A stretch of DNA of 64,000 bases. Source: Nonomuraea cypriaca (GTDB taxonomy: Bacteria; Actinomycetota; Actinomycetes; Streptosporangiales; Streptosporangiaceae). Position numbers and translations under genes: made by a program. Below the pieces are notes generated by a model, which was not told the origin of the DNA, ran no database searches, and saw only the letters and a list, made by a program, of their open reading frames with translations. Location: contig NZ_JADOGI010000028.1 of assembly GCF_015645445.1 (NCBI RefSeq), positions 1 through 64,000 on the forward strand. The letters are read 5' to 3'. Positions 8,422 through 17,450 of the stretch are shown piece after piece. Positions within the stretch are counted from its first letter, which is position 1. Each line of letters starts with the position of its first letter.

Positions 8422-10512
8422 ATGAACGATGACCGACTAGGCCCTTACCGGCTGCTCAGGCGGCTCGGTGAAGGCGGGATGGGCGTTGTCCACCTCGCTG
8501 TCGACCCGCAGGGGCGGCAGGTGGCGGTCAAGGTCCTGCGCGCGGAGGTCGCCGGTGACGAGGTCGCCAGGCGGCGGCTTTCGCGCGAGGTCGAGACCAT
8601 GCGCCGGGTGCGCAGCGAGTTCATCGCGGAGGTGCTCGACGCCGACGTGACCGGTCATCGGCCGTACATCGTCACGCGTTACGTGCCTGGCCGCCCGCTC
8701 GACGAGATCGTCAAGGACGACGGGCCGCTCGACCTGCCCGCGCTGGTCAGGGTCGCGCACGGAGTGGCCTCGGCGCTGGCCGTCGTCCACTCGGTGGGCG
8801 TGATCCACCGCGACCTGAAGCCCGGCAACGTGCTCATCCTGGACGGCGAGCCGGTCCTGATCGACTTCGGCATCGCGCAGGCGGTCGACGCCACGAGGCT
8901 GACCCAGACCGGCATGTTCATCGGCACGCCCGGCTACCTCGCGCCCGAGATCATCGAGGGCCAGGAGGCGGGGCCCGAGGTCGACATCCACGCGTGGGCG
9001 GGCACCCTGCTGTTCGCGGCCACCGGCCAGCCGCCCTTCGGCAAGGGCACGCTGGAGATGATCTTCTACAACATCACCGCGGGCAAGGCGGACGTCAGCG
9101 CGGCCCCGGGGACGCTGCAGCCGCTGCTGAAGGCGGCCTTCCAGCGCAACCCGGCCAAGCGCCCCAACGCGGCCGACCTGGCCGAGCAGGCCGCCAGGAT
9201 GTTGCCCAGGCAACCGCCCGGTGCCGCGCCCGACGAGATCTCGACCATGCCGCGCCCCGAGACGCCGCCGGCCGACTTCGCGACCCCGCCGCCGACCGGC
9301 TCCGCGGCGTCTCCGCCGACCGGCTACGGCACGCCCTCGAAGGCCGACCACGCGCCGCCGCGCGTGGGCGACCACCCGGCCTACGACCGCTCCACGCCGC
9401 CGGTGACGCCGAAGCGGCTGCTCGAGGGCCAGGAGCAGCCCGCCCAGCCGCCGCAGGACCAGCCGTACGTCTCGCTGCTGCCTAACCAGGCCGACCCGTG
9501 GCCGACCCGCAGGGTGTCGCCGGAGGAACTGCGGCAGATCCAGCGCGAGGCCGGCGTGTCCCAGCCGTGGCAGCAGCCGACCGGCAACCCCGCCAACAAC
9601 CCGAACAACCCGGTCAACAACCACGGGCCCGCCGCCCAGCAGGGCGAGGCCGACGTGCCCACCAGGCGCGTACGCCCGGGTTCGCCCGACTACGGCAGGC
9701 TGAACACGGGCCCGGAAGCAGGCCGGCTCAGCCAGGACGCGGGCAGGGAGGCGGGCAGGTACGGCCAGGGTCCCGACGCGCCCGAATACCATCGGCACGG
9801 CCCGACCCCGGCCCAGCCGCCGCCCTACATCCCGGCGCAGCCGCAGTACCAGCGCGACCCGCAGACCAGGCGCGAGCCGTACATCCCGAGCGTGCCGCCG
9901 GGCAACGTGCTGCAGCGTTCCCGGGCGTACGGCGTGGCGGGGGCGATGCTTTTAGTGCTCATGATCGTGGCGGCCGTGTTCGCGCCCGTGCTCGTGGCGG
10001 TCGTGGCGGTCCCGGTCGCGGTGCTGCTGCGCGCCGCAGACCTGGCGCAGCCGCAGCTCACGGCCCGCAGGGCCGCGGGGGCGGCGGCGCTCGACGTGCT
10101 CCTGGTGCTCGCGCAGCCCGCGGCGCTGGCCAAGTCGGCGGGCATCACGCTGGCACTGGCACTCTACGCGCTCATCCTGGGACTCCCGGTGACGCTGCTG
10201 CTCACCGTGGTCGCCGGGATGGACCCGTCCTACGCACTGGCCTGGGGCGCCGCGATCGCTCTCTGGACCGTTTGCGCAGGCCCCGGAGTCGAGGGGCCGG
10301 GCAAACAGATGCGCAGAACGCTCTCATCGCTCGTACCCTCGAGAACAGCGGCCATGGTGATGGCGGGAGTCCTCGCGGCGGGTGCCGCGCTCTCGCTGAT
10401 CCTCGCCGCGAGCACGTTCGGGGACAAGGCAAGGGGGGCCGTATGGAGCCCGCTGGACGTCCAGCCAGTGGTCGGGGAACTCGAAGGATTGAGGGGGAGT
10501 TCCGGGGAATGA
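8422..10512 (+). CDS. membrane Ser/Thr protein kinase 1
   Basis: A 696-residue Hanks-type kinase. The kinase domain is at about 7-265: glycine loop GEGGMG (16-21), K37 in VAVKV, catalytic D131 in HRDLKPGNV and DFG at 148-150. A long Pro/Gln-rich cytoplasmic linker (about 265-500) follows. Then comes a hydrophobic C-terminal block from about 505 with several predicted membrane helices (GAMLLVLMIVAAVFAPVLVA). There are no PASTA or other extracellular sensor domains, so if it senses a signal it is in or near the membrane. It is the first of three tandem paralogues. The start at 8422 aligns the N-terminus with its paralogues; an ATG at 8407 is also in frame. Confidence 0.93.
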   Translation: MNDDRLGPYRLLRRLGEGGMGVVHLAVDPQGRQVAVKVLRAEVAGDEVARRRLSREVETMRRVRSEFIAEVLDADVTGHRPYIVTRYVPGRPLDEIVKDDGPLDLPALVRVAHGVASALAVVHSVGVIHRDLKPGNVLILDGEPVLIDFGIAQAVDATRLTQTGMFIGTPGYLAPEIIEGQEAGPEVDIHAWAGTLLFAATGQPPFGKGTLEMIFYNITAGKADVSAAPGTLQPLLKAAFQRNPAKRPNAADLAEQAARMLPRQPPGAAPDEISTMPRPETPPADFATPPPTGSAASPPTGYGTPSKADHAPPRVGDHPAYDRSTPPVTPKRLLEGQEQPAQPPQDQPYVSLLPNQADPWPTRRVSPEELRQIQREAGVSQPWQQPTGNPANNPNNPVNNHGPAAQQGEADVPTRRVRPGSPDYGRLNTGPEAGRLSQDAGREAGRYGQGPDAPEYHRHGPTPAQPPPYIPAQPQYQRDPQTRREPYIPSVPPGNVLQRSRAYGVAGAMLLVLMIVAAVFAPVLVAVVAVPVAVLLRAADLAQPQLTARRAAGAAALDVLLVLAQPAALAKSAGITLALALYALILGLPVTLLLTVVAGMDPSYALAWGAAIALWTVCAGPGVEGPGKQMRRTLSSLVPSRTAAMVMAGVLAAGAALSLILAASTFGDKARGAVWSPLDVQPVVGELEGLRGSSGE

Positions 10513-10528
10513 CGCGGGGAAGGCGGCG

Positions 10529-12358
10529 ATGACCATCCAAGCACCAGAACGCCTCGGACCCTACCGGCTGGTCAGGAAGATCGGCGAGGGCGGCATGGGG
10601 GTCGTCCACCTGGGCCTCGACGGCGACGGCCGCGAGGTCGCCATCAAGGTGCTGCACCCCCACGTGGCCGCCGACCTCAAGGCCCGCGACCGGCTGACCC
10701 GTGAGGTCGAGACCATGCGCCGGGTGCGCAGCCCGCACGTGGCCGAGGTCATCGACGCCGAACTCGTGGGCGGCCAGCCCTACGTCGTGACCCGCTTCGC
10801 CCCCGGCCGCACCCTGGAGGACACCGTCCTGGCCGAGGGGGCCCTGGAGGCGCGCGAGATCATCAGGCTCGCCCAGGGGCTCTGCCAGGCCCTGGTGGCC
10901 ATCCACGCGGCCGACGTGATCCACCGCGACTTCAAGCCCTCCAACGTCATGCTCGTCGACGCCGAGCCGCTGGTCATCGACTTCGGCATCGCCCACCTGG
11001 TCAACGCGACCAGGCTCACCCAGACGGGCATGTTCGTCGGCACGCCTGGCTACCTGGCGCCCGAGATCATCCGCGACTCCGAGATCACCCAGGCGGCCGA
11101 CGTGCACGCGCTGGCGTCCACGGTGTTCTTCGCCGCGACGGGCGCGCCGCCGTTCGGCACGGGGACGTTCGAGGCGGTCTGCTTCAACATCATGGAAGGG
11201 CGGGCGCAGCTCGACAAGGCGCCCGTGTGGCTGCGCGGCTGGCTCAGCCGGGCGCTCAACGTCGAACCGACGGCCCGGCCAGGTGCCCAGGAGCTGCTGC
11301 GGATGGCCAGGGCGCTCGACCCCGCCGTCACCACGTTCAACGAGGCCGCGTTCGAGGGGCCGACGGGCACCAAGCGGATGGGCGACCGTACGCGGACCAT
11401 GGAGACGTTCTCCGACCTGCTCCCGCCGGTCGAGTACGGCAGCACCGCGCCGCCGCCGACGGCCCCGTCCCGCAAGCAGGCCCGCCGCGAGCAGCAGCCC
11501 CCGCCCTACCGCGAGGAGCGGCCCCCGCCCTACCGCGAGGAGCGGCCGCCGCCCTACGTGCCCGCGCCGGTCGCCGCCCGGCAGCCGATGCCACGCACCG
11601 ACCAGCGCGTGGCCGGCTATCCCGCGCCGCAGCAGCAGGCCAGGCCGTACACTCCGCCGCCCGAGCCACGCCGGCACACGCCGCCGGCCGAGCGGAAGAG
11701 ATACCTGTTCGGCAGCCAGCTCGTGGGGCTGCTCATGCTGGTCACGCTGATCGCGCTGACCGTCATGATGCCGGTCACGGTGGGCGCGATCGCCGTCGCG
11801 CTCGCGCTGGTGCTGCGGCTCGGCGAATACCTCTTCGGCGACCTCGTCAAGAGGCGCCAGGTGCGGGGCAACAGCGCCGCCGATCCGCTGCTCGCCCTCG
11901 TCGGCACGCCGTGGGCGCTGGTGAAGTCGGCGCTCGTGACGGCGGTGCACGTGCCGCTTGCGCTGCTGTTCGGCGTGTGCGTCTGGGGCGTCCTCTACTG
12001 GGCGGGCCGGATGGGCGTCAACGACGCGGCCGCGTACGCGGCGGGCGCCGTGGCTGCGGGCCTGTTCGTGCTGCCCGGCGGCGGCGCGCCGCGCAAAGCC
12101 GTCACCCGCACACTCACCGGCGTGCTGCGCAGCCCTGGTGCGGCGCTGGTCGCGGTGGTGCTGATGGGCACGGCGGCGCTGTTCGCGGTGATGTTCGCGC
12201 TCGGGCAGGAGCCGGTCTGGTCGCCGTGGCGGGCGCCGGAGTCGGTCATCAACGACCTGGCCGACGACGCCCGCCAGAACACCATCACCTTGATCACCGG
12301 CTTGATCGGCAACCTGCTCGACACCCTCGGGCTGGGGTTCCTGACCAACTGGTTCTGA
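10529..12358 (+). CDS. membrane Ser/Thr protein kinase 2
   Basis: A 609-residue paralogue of the gene before it, 16 nt downstream. Kinase domain about 9-275: GEGGMG at 19-24, K40, catalytic loop HRDFKPSNV with D134 (Phe in place of the usual Leu), and DFG at 151-153. The linker contains a proline-rich repeat (PPPYREERPPPYREERPPPY) that could bind SH3- or WW-like partners or be phosphorylated. A cluster of membrane helices starts near 392 (LVGLLMLVTLIALTVMMPVT). The same multi-helix, PASTA-less architecture as kinase 1 suggests local duplication. The kinase is expected to be active because all catalytic residues are present. Confidence 0.93.
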   Translation: MTIQAPERLGPYRLVRKIGEGGMGVVHLGLDGDGREVAIKVLHPHVAADLKARDRLTREVETMRRVRSPHVAEVIDAELVGGQPYVVTRFAPGRTLEDTVLAEGALEAREIIRLAQGLCQALVAIHAADVIHRDFKPSNVMLVDAEPLVIDFGIAHLVNATRLTQTGMFVGTPGYLAPEIIRDSEITQAADVHALASTVFFAATGAPPFGTGTFEAVCFNIMEGRAQLDKAPVWLRGWLSRALNVEPTARPGAQELLRMARALDPAVTTFNEAAFEGPTGTKRMGDRTRTMETFSDLLPPVEYGSTAPPPTAPSRKQARREQQPPPYREERPPPYREERPPPYVPAPVAARQPMPRTDQRVAGYPAPQQQARPYTPPPEPRRHTPPAERKRYLFGSQLVGLLMLVTLIALTVMMPVTVGAIAVALALVLRLGEYLFGDLVKRRQVRGNSAADPLLALVGTPWALVKSALVTAVHVPLALLFGVCVWGVLYWAGRMGVNDAAAYAAGAVAAGLFVLPGGGAPRKAVTRTLTGVLRSPGAALVAVVLMGTAALFAVMFALGQEPVWSPWRAPESVINDLADDARQNTITLITGLIGNLLDTLGLGFLTNWF

Positions 12359-12419
12359 GTGTCCCCGCCGCCTCCCGTGGGGAGAGGTAGTGTCCCCGTC
12401 GCCTCCCGTGGGGAGAGAT
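12358..12419. repeat. 31-bp tandem duplication between kinases 2 and 3
   Basis: Two copies with a period of 31 bp start at the last base of the kinase 2 stop codon. The unit contains CCTCCCGTGGGGAG, able to form a short hairpin (CTCCC/GGGAG). A reading frame from GTG 12359 runs through both copies to a TGA at 12419-12421, 3 nt before the next ATG. Confidence 0.85.
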
Positions 12420-12424
12420 GAGGT

Positions 12425-13651
12425 ATGAGCGAGCACCTCGGCCCGTATGAGCTACTCTCCCGGCTCGGAGCGGGCGGGTTCGGTGCGGTACACCTCGCGC
12501 TCGACGCCGAGGGCCGCACGGTCGCGGTCAAGGTGCTCCACCCGCACGTCGCGGCCGACGGCGGCGCGCTCGCCCGACTGGCGCGCGAGGTGGAGACCAT
12601 GCGCAGGGCAGGCGGGCCGCACGTGGCGGAGGTGCTCGACGCCTCGCTGGAGGGCGCGAGGCCGTACCTCGTGACCCGTTATGTCCAGGGCCGTCCGCTG
12701 AGCGCGGTGCCCGTGCCGGTCGCCGACCTGCGCAGGCTGGCCACTGGCCTGGCCGACGCGCTGCTGGCCATGCACGAGGCCGGTGTGGTGCACCGCGATC
12801 TCAAGCCGGCCAACGTGATGATGACCGAGGGCGAGCCCGTCGTCATCGACTTCGGCATCGCCAGCGCACTCGACTCGCTGTCTGTCACGGCCTCGGGCGC
12901 GGTGGTGGGCACGCCTGGCTACCTGGCGCCCGAGGTGCTGGAGGGCAAGAGCGCGGGCGTGGAGGCCGACGTGTTCTCGTTCGGGGCGACGCTGGCGTAC
13001 GCGGCGACCGGGCGGCAGCCGTACGGGCAGGGGCCCGCCTCCGCGGTCGCCTACCGCGTCGTGCACCACCCGCCCGACCTCGAAGGCGTGCCGGACTGGC
13101 TGGAGCCGTTGTTACGGGAGTGCCTGTCCACCGACCCGGCGGCGCGGCCGACGGCCACGCAGATCTGCGCCAGGCTGGGCGTCGCGCCCGTCTCCCACGT
13201 GCGCCAGGTTCACCCCCAGCCCGCCGGTACGGTCGCGCGCCCCCACCCCGCCGCCGACGACGAGAGCACCAGGGAGTGGCGGCCCGGCAAGGAACGGCAT
13301 CGCAGGACGGTGGAGGAGTCCAGGGCCAGGCACCGGGAGAAGGTGCGCAGGTGGTGGCTCGTCGGCTCGGGGTTGTTCGTGTCGCTGCTGGCCGCCGCCG
13401 CCCGTGAGCCGCTGCCCGAGGTGGCGCTCTTCCTGCTGGCGGCGTACGCGCTGGGCGTGGTCTCCGACGCCGGCGTCGCCTTGTTCTCGCGGAGCCCTTA
13501 CCGGCGTAGCCGGATGATCGTCGATATGGTCAGTGTTGCGGGGGCCGTGGGGCTCTGCTTCGGGCTGGCGGCGCTGTTCAGCACGTTCACGCTGGCCCTG
13601 TTCGCGGGGACGGCGCTCGTGCTGGGCATCGTGTTCCTGCTGTCGGCATGA
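12425..13651 (+). CDS. membrane Ser/Thr protein kinase 3
   Basis: A 408-residue Hanks-type kinase, the shortest of the three. Kinase domain about 5-260: glycine loop GAGGFG (15-20), K36, catalytic D125 in HRDLKPANV, DFG at 142-144. A basic linker follows, then about four membrane helices at 305-405 (LFVSLLAAAAREPLPEVALF and following). It lacks the long proline-rich linker of its neighbours. It is separated from kinase 2 by a tandem repeat of only 66 nt, so co-transcription of all three is likely. No phosphatase or FHA gene is adjacent; the FHA protein at 61.5 kb is a distant possible partner. Confidence 0.92.
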   Translation: MSEHLGPYELLSRLGAGGFGAVHLALDAEGRTVAVKVLHPHVAADGGALARLAREVETMRRAGGPHVAEVLDASLEGARPYLVTRYVQGRPLSAVPVPVADLRRLATGLADALLAMHEAGVVHRDLKPANVMMTEGEPVVIDFGIASALDSLSVTASGAVVGTPGYLAPEVLEGKSAGVEADVFSFGATLAYAATGRQPYGQGPASAVAYRVVHHPPDLEGVPDWLEPLLRECLSTDPAARPTATQICARLGVAPVSHVRQVHPQPAGTVARPHPAADDESTREWRPGKERHRRTVEESRARHREKVRRWWLVGSGLFVSLLAAAAREPLPEVALFLLAAYALGVVSDAGVALFSRSPYRRSRMIVDMVSVAGAVGLCFGLAALFSTFTLALFAGTALVLGIVFLLSA

Positions 13652-13683
13652 CCCCCCGGCCGCACGAACAGAATGAAGTTCGG

Positions 13684-13689
13684 TATGGT
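13684..13689 (+). promoter_or_regulatory. candidate -10 for etfBA
   Basis: The 217-nt gap between kinase 3 and etfB holds one TATGGT at 13684-13689. If used, it would give a 5' leader of about 170 nt. No terminator or riboswitch was recognised in the gap. Confidence 0.25.
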
Positions 13690-13868
13690 GGGGAGGCAGG
13701 GGCACAGCGTGTTTGCGCTTAAGCTACTGCTGGGTAACATGACCGAAAACCACAATACACACCCGCTGCCAGGAGCCCGGCGGGCACCTGGCAGTCTGGA
13801 CAGCATTGCATCCGGCGCCACCGCAGCGAGGCGGGGGCGCACGCGAAACGGGAGGTCGGCCACCGGCC

Positions 13869-14648
13869 ATGAACATCGTCGTCTGCGTGAAGCAGGTCCC
13901 CGACACGGCGACCGAGCGCAAGCTGCGGTCCGATGACAAGACGCTCGACCGGGACGCCGCCGACGGCGTGGTCAACGAGCTTGACGAGTACGCGGTCGAG
14001 GAGGCACTGAAGCTCAAGGAGGCCCACGGTGGCGAGGTGACGGTGCTCACCATGGGCCCGGGCAAGGCCACCGACACCATCCGCAAGGCCCTGGCCATGG
14101 GCGCCGACAAGGCCGTCCATCTCAGCGACGACGCGCTGCACGGTTCGGACGCGCTGTCGACCTCGTACGCGATGGCGCAGGTGCTCAAGAAGATCGGTTT
14201 CGACCTGGTCATCCTGGGCTCGGAGTCCACCGACGCGCGCACCGGCATGCTCGCCGCGATGCTCGCCGAGCGCCTGGGCACGCCCCAGCTGACGCTGGCC
14301 AACAAGGTCGACGTCGAGGGCTCCTCGATCAGGATCCAGCGCCTCGCCGACTACGGCTACGACAAGGTCGAGGCCACGCTGCCGGCCGTCGTATCCGTGG
14401 TCGAGAAGATCAACGAGCCGCGCTACCCCTCGTTCAAGGGCATCATGGCGGCCAAGAAGAAGCCGGTCGAGACGCTGGCCATCGGCGACGCCTCCATCGA
14501 CGCCTCCCTGGTCGGCCTGGGCGCCGCGTGGTCCGAGGTCGTCGACTTCGCCGCCGCGCCGCCGCGCGCCGCCGGCACGATCGTCAAGGACGAGGGTGAC
14601 GGCGGGACGAAGGCCGCCGACTTCCTCGCCGACAAGAAGTTCATCTGA
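13869..14648 (+). CDS. etfB: electron transfer flavoprotein beta subunit
   Basis: A 259-residue EtfB (FixA) starting MNIVVCVKQVPDT. It forms a heterodimer with EtfA, binds AMP and passes electrons from acyl-CoA and related dehydrogenases to the quinone pool. The beta-subunit signature IQRLADYGYDKVEATLPAVV lies near 157-176, and the recognition loop for partner dehydrogenases follows in the PRYPSFKGIMAAKKK segment. Length is typical (250-262). The start at 13869 gives the conserved N-terminus; an upstream in-frame ATG at 13806 would add an unlikely Arg-rich leader. The gene lies 18 nt before etfA. Confidence 0.96.
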   Translation: MNIVVCVKQVPDTATERKLRSDDKTLDRDAADGVVNELDEYAVEEALKLKEAHGGEVTVLTMGPGKATDTIRKALAMGADKAVHLSDDALHGSDALSTSYAMAQVLKKIGFDLVILGSESTDARTGMLAAMLAERLGTPQLTLANKVDVEGSSIRIQRLADYGYDKVEATLPAVVSVVEKINEPRYPSFKGIMAAKKKPVETLAIGDASIDASLVGLGAAWSEVVDFAAAPPRAAGTIVKDEGDGGTKAADFLADKKFI

Positions 14649-14666
14649 GAACGGGGGATTGCGGAA

Positions 14667-15620
14667 ATGTCGGAAATTCTCGTTCTCGTGGAGCATGTCG
14701 ACGGCGAGGTCAAGAAGGTCACGCTGGAGTTGCTGACCCTGGCCCGCTCGCTCGGCACGCCCGCCGCCGTCTGGGCCGGTCCCGGCATCACCGCCGAGGC
14801 CAAGGCCAGGCTCGCCGAGTACGGCGCTGACAAGATCTACGTCGCCGCCTCGGGCGACATCGTCGACTACGTGGTCGCGCCCAAGGCCGAGCTGCTCGCC
14901 CAGCTCGTGGCCGCGAAGGCGCCTTCGGCCGTCCTGATCGCCGCCACGGCCGAGGGCAAGGAGATCGCCGGGCGCCTCGCGGTCAAGACCGACTCCGGCG
15001 CCATCACCGACGCCGTGGGGCTGGGTGACGGCTTCGTGGCCGACCAGTCCATTTTCGGCGGTGGCATCAACGTACGGGCGAAGGTGAGCAAGGGGACGCC
15101 GATCTTCGCCGTACGTCCCAACTCGACCGCCCCCGTGGCGGCCGCCGGCGCCGGGACCGAGGAAGAGGTGGCGGTCACCCTGTCCGACGCCGCCAAGGCC
15201 GCCCGCGTCGTCGAGCGGGTCAAGCAGGAGAAGGGCGCCCGGCCCGAGCTGACCGAGGCCGCGATCGTCGTCTCCGGCGGCCGCGGCGTGGGCTCAGCCG
15301 AGAACTTCTCCGTCATCGAGGGCCTGGCCGACGCCCTGGGCGCCGCGGTGGGCGCCTCCCGTGCCGCCACGGACGCGGGCTGGTACCCGCACCAGTTCCA
15401 GGTCGGCCAGACGGGTAAGACGGTGTCGCCGCAGCTGTACATCGCGGCCGGCATCTCGGGGGCGATCCAGCATCGGGCGGGCATGCAGACCGCCAAGACG
15501 ATCGTCGCCATCAACAAGGACCCCGAGGCGCCGATCTTCGAACTCGCCGACTATGGGGTCGTGGGCGACCTCCACCAGGTCGTTCCCCAACTCACCGAAG
15601 AGGTCAACAAGCGCAAGTAG
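14667..15620 (+). CDS. etfA: electron transfer flavoprotein alpha subunit
   Basis: A 317-residue EtfA (FixB), the FAD-carrying partner of EtfB. The C-terminal FAD domain is clear: VVSGGRGVGS near 212, GASRAATDAGWYPHQFQVGQ near 232-251 and the alpha-subunit signature LYIAAGISGAIQHRAGMQ. The N-terminal domain matches short actinobacterial EtfA proteins. It is co-transcribed with etfB and followed by a strong hairpin. In this window it could serve the enoyl-CoA hydratase pathway, but no acyl-CoA dehydrogenase is adjacent. Confidence 0.96.
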   Translation: MSEILVLVEHVDGEVKKVTLELLTLARSLGTPAAVWAGPGITAEAKARLAEYGADKIYVAASGDIVDYVVAPKAELLAQLVAAKAPSAVLIAATAEGKEIAGRLAVKTDSGAITDAVGLGDGFVADQSIFGGGINVRAKVSKGTPIFAVRPNSTAPVAAAGAGTEEEVAVTLSDAAKAARVVERVKQEKGARPELTEAAIVVSGGRGVGSAENFSVIEGLADALGAAVGASRAATDAGWYPHQFQVGQTGKTVSPQLYIAAGISGAIQHRAGMQTAKTIVAINKDPEAPIFELADYGVVGDLHQVVPQLTEEVNKRK

Positions 15621-15630
15621 CCCTTTCGGA

Positions 15631-15662
15631 GCCGGGGCCCGCCTTCTCCGCGGGCCCCCGGC
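15631..15662 (+). terminator. GC-rich hairpin after etfA
   Basis: GCCGGGGCCCGC at 15631-15642, loop TTCTCCG-side 7 nt, then the complementary arm to 15662 with one extra C. It starts 10 nt after the etfA stop. There is no T-tract, which is usual for actinomycete terminators. The following gap to 15799 shows nothing else. Confidence 0.75.
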
Positions 15663-15799
15663 TTCACGGGCGAGGTCCTCGCGGTGGGCGCTTCGCGGGG
15701 GGAAGATTCAGGCCGTCTCAATCGTGGGGATCGCGGCGCTCTTCATCGTCCTACCTCGCGTCGTGCGCGGAGACGAGAGGCTGGCCAGGTCGGCGCTGC

Positions 15800-16327
15800 T
15801 CACGCTTTGGCATCCTCCTCGACGGCCCAGATCGACGCATCGATCAAGGCGACTGGGGTGTCTTCTGTCGTGAGCACCTCCGCCCACACGGCCTTGCCTC
15901 CAAGGGAGTCATCGCGGACGCCCCACCGGACCGCCGTCTCCTCGACCAGTCGGAGGCCACGTCCCGAAGAGGCCGTATCACTGGATTCGCACACCTGCGG
16001 CGCGGTAGACGCTCCTTGGTCGATAACGTCTATACGGGCCATGTTCTGGCCGATTTCCCGGATGTCCACGGTGACCAGCCCACCCGCCAGCCCCGAGACG
16101 GTATGCACCACCGCGTTTCCCACCAGCTCGCTGACCACGAGCAGCGCACCGTCGACGTTCTGATGCCCGGCTGCGGCCAGGACGCTTCTAACGCAGTGAC
16201 GAGCCACGGACACCGAGCGCGCAAGTCCCGGGAAGCCCGTGACCAGGCCGGGTCGTACGGTGAAGGTGAGATCGTCCACGGCGAGCACCTCGCCGTGGCG
16301 TTTGGTCAATCCGGTGAGCTGGATCAT
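15800..16327 (-). CDS. chimeric ATP-binding protein: ABC ATPase N-tip joined to RsbW-like kinase domain
   Basis: A 175-residue protein in two parts. Residues 1-33 (MIQLTGLTKRHGEVLAVDDL and onward to RPGLVTGF) are the first strands of an ABC transporter ATPase and stop exactly where the Walker A loop (GxxGxGKST) should follow. From residue 34 (PGLARSVSVARH) it is a GHKL ATPase of the RsbW/SpoIIE-associated anti-sigma type. That part has an N-box (LVVSELVGNAVVHT), a G1-like DVIDQG and a G2-like SSGRGLRLVEE. It looks like a deletion or recombination fusion. The GHKL part appears complete enough to fold and phosphorylate an anti-anti-sigma factor. A start inside the fusion cannot be excluded. Confidence 0.7.
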   Translation of the reverse strand: MIQLTGLTKRHGEVLAVDDLTFTVRPGLVTGFPGLARSVSVARHCVRSVLAAAGHQNVDGALLVVSELVGNAVVHTVSGLAGGLVTVDIREIGQNMARIDVIDQGASTAPQVCESSDTASSGRGLRLVEETAVRWGVRDDSLGGKAVWAEVLTTEDTPVALIDASIWAVEEDAKA

Positions 16328-16568
16328 GGGTCCAAGCGTGGGGCGGCGGGTTGAGTGCGTTCTGTGGGAATCTGTGCGTTCTCTGTGAGGGGGCCACGCC
16401 ATGAGGGCCTGCCTGCAGAAATCCACAGGTAACTCCCAGATCCGAGCAATTGCCGCCACCTGCCCGTTACGTTACGTTTGTCCAGCTGTGGCGCCCGTTA
16501 CCGCAGTGGTTCCGGCGCCCACTCCAAGAAGAGAGCGAACAGAGGGACGAAGGGCAGCAGAACGCAGC

Positions 16569-17450
16569 ATGGGCGTCGTGAACACCGGCATCAAGCGACG
16601 GTTTCGGCTTCTGGGGCAGGCGCTGCGCCCCCCGCGGCCGCTGACGGCGGCGGAGGCCGCAGAGAAGTCGAAGGCCCCGCGGCCTCCGAAGCGCACGCAG
16701 GTCGTCGACTACAACATTCCGATCATGCCGCGGCAGGTGGAGTCGCCGGTCTTCGTGATCGCTCCCGTGCGCTCGGGTTCCACGTTGTTACGCATGCTGC
16801 TCAACAGCCACTCCCGCATCCGCGCCGCGCATGAGCTGCACCTGCGCACCATCGGGGTGCAACTGACCCCCGGCTTCTCCGAGCAGTCCATGCAGGAGCT
16901 CGGGCTGGACCAGGTGGAGCTGGAGCACGTGCTGTGGGACCGCATCCTGCACCTGGAGCTGCTGCGCAGCGAGAAGGACATCGTCGTCGACAAGACCCCG
17001 GGCAATGTCTTCACCTGGGAGCGGCTGCATTACGCCTGGCCGAAGGCGAAGTTTCTCTTCCTGCTGCGCCACCCGGAGGCCGTGGTCTCCTCGCTGGAGA
17101 ACCGCAAGGGCAACACCGCCACCCGGGCCGCCCTGGGGGCGAACGCGCTGAAGTACTTCAAACCCTTGGAACAGGCCCGCCGCACCCTCGACGGCCTGAC
17201 GCTGCGGTACGAGGAGCTGACCGCCGACCCCGCGCGGGTCACCCGCGAGGTCTGCGAGTACCTGGGCGTGGAGTGGGAGGCTGGGATGCTCGAATACGGC
17301 GAGTACGACCACGGCCCGTTCCTGCCGAACCTCGGCGATCGCAGCGACACCATCAAGTCCGGCCGGATCCAGCCCGCCCGCACCCTGGAGTACACCGGCG
17401 CGACGTCACCCGAGCTCGCCAAGTACGCCGTTGCCTGGGGCTACACCTGA
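16569..17450 (+). CDS. PAPS-dependent sulfotransferase family protein
   Basis: A 293-residue sulfotransferase-fold protein. The 5'-phosphosulfate-binding loop is at residues 65-78 (APVRSGSTLLRMLL), and the 3'-phosphate-binding helix is in FLLRHPEAVVSSLENRKGNT. It should transfer sulfate from PAPS to a hydroxyl or amine of an unknown acceptor, such as a glycolipid or natural product. The first 45 residues are basic and not part of the fold. The start at 16569 is chosen because the upstream extension is Arg/Pro-rich and non-conserved in character, although no strong Shine-Dalgarno is visible. The gene stands alone, with no PAPS synthesis genes in the window. Confidence 0.85.
   Translation: MGVVNTGIKRRFRLLGQALRPPRPLTAAEAAEKSKAPRPPKRTQVVDYNIPIMPRQVESPVFVIAPVRSGSTLLRMLLNSHSRIRAAHELHLRTIGVQLTPGFSEQSMQELGLDQVELEHVLWDRILHLELLRSEKDIVVDKTPGNVFTWERLHYAWPKAKFLFLLRHPEAVVSSLENRKGNTATRAALGANALKYFKPLEQARRTLDGLTLRYEELTADPARVTREVCEYLGVEWEAGMLEYGEYDHGPFLPNLGDRSDTIKSGRIQPARTLEYTGATSPELAKYAVAWGYT

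Noticed and set aside
10202..12436. Leftward open frame of 744 codons over the kinases
   Set aside because: Shadow of kinases 1 and 2; the composition (Arg/Gly/His-rich) is typical of antisense reading.
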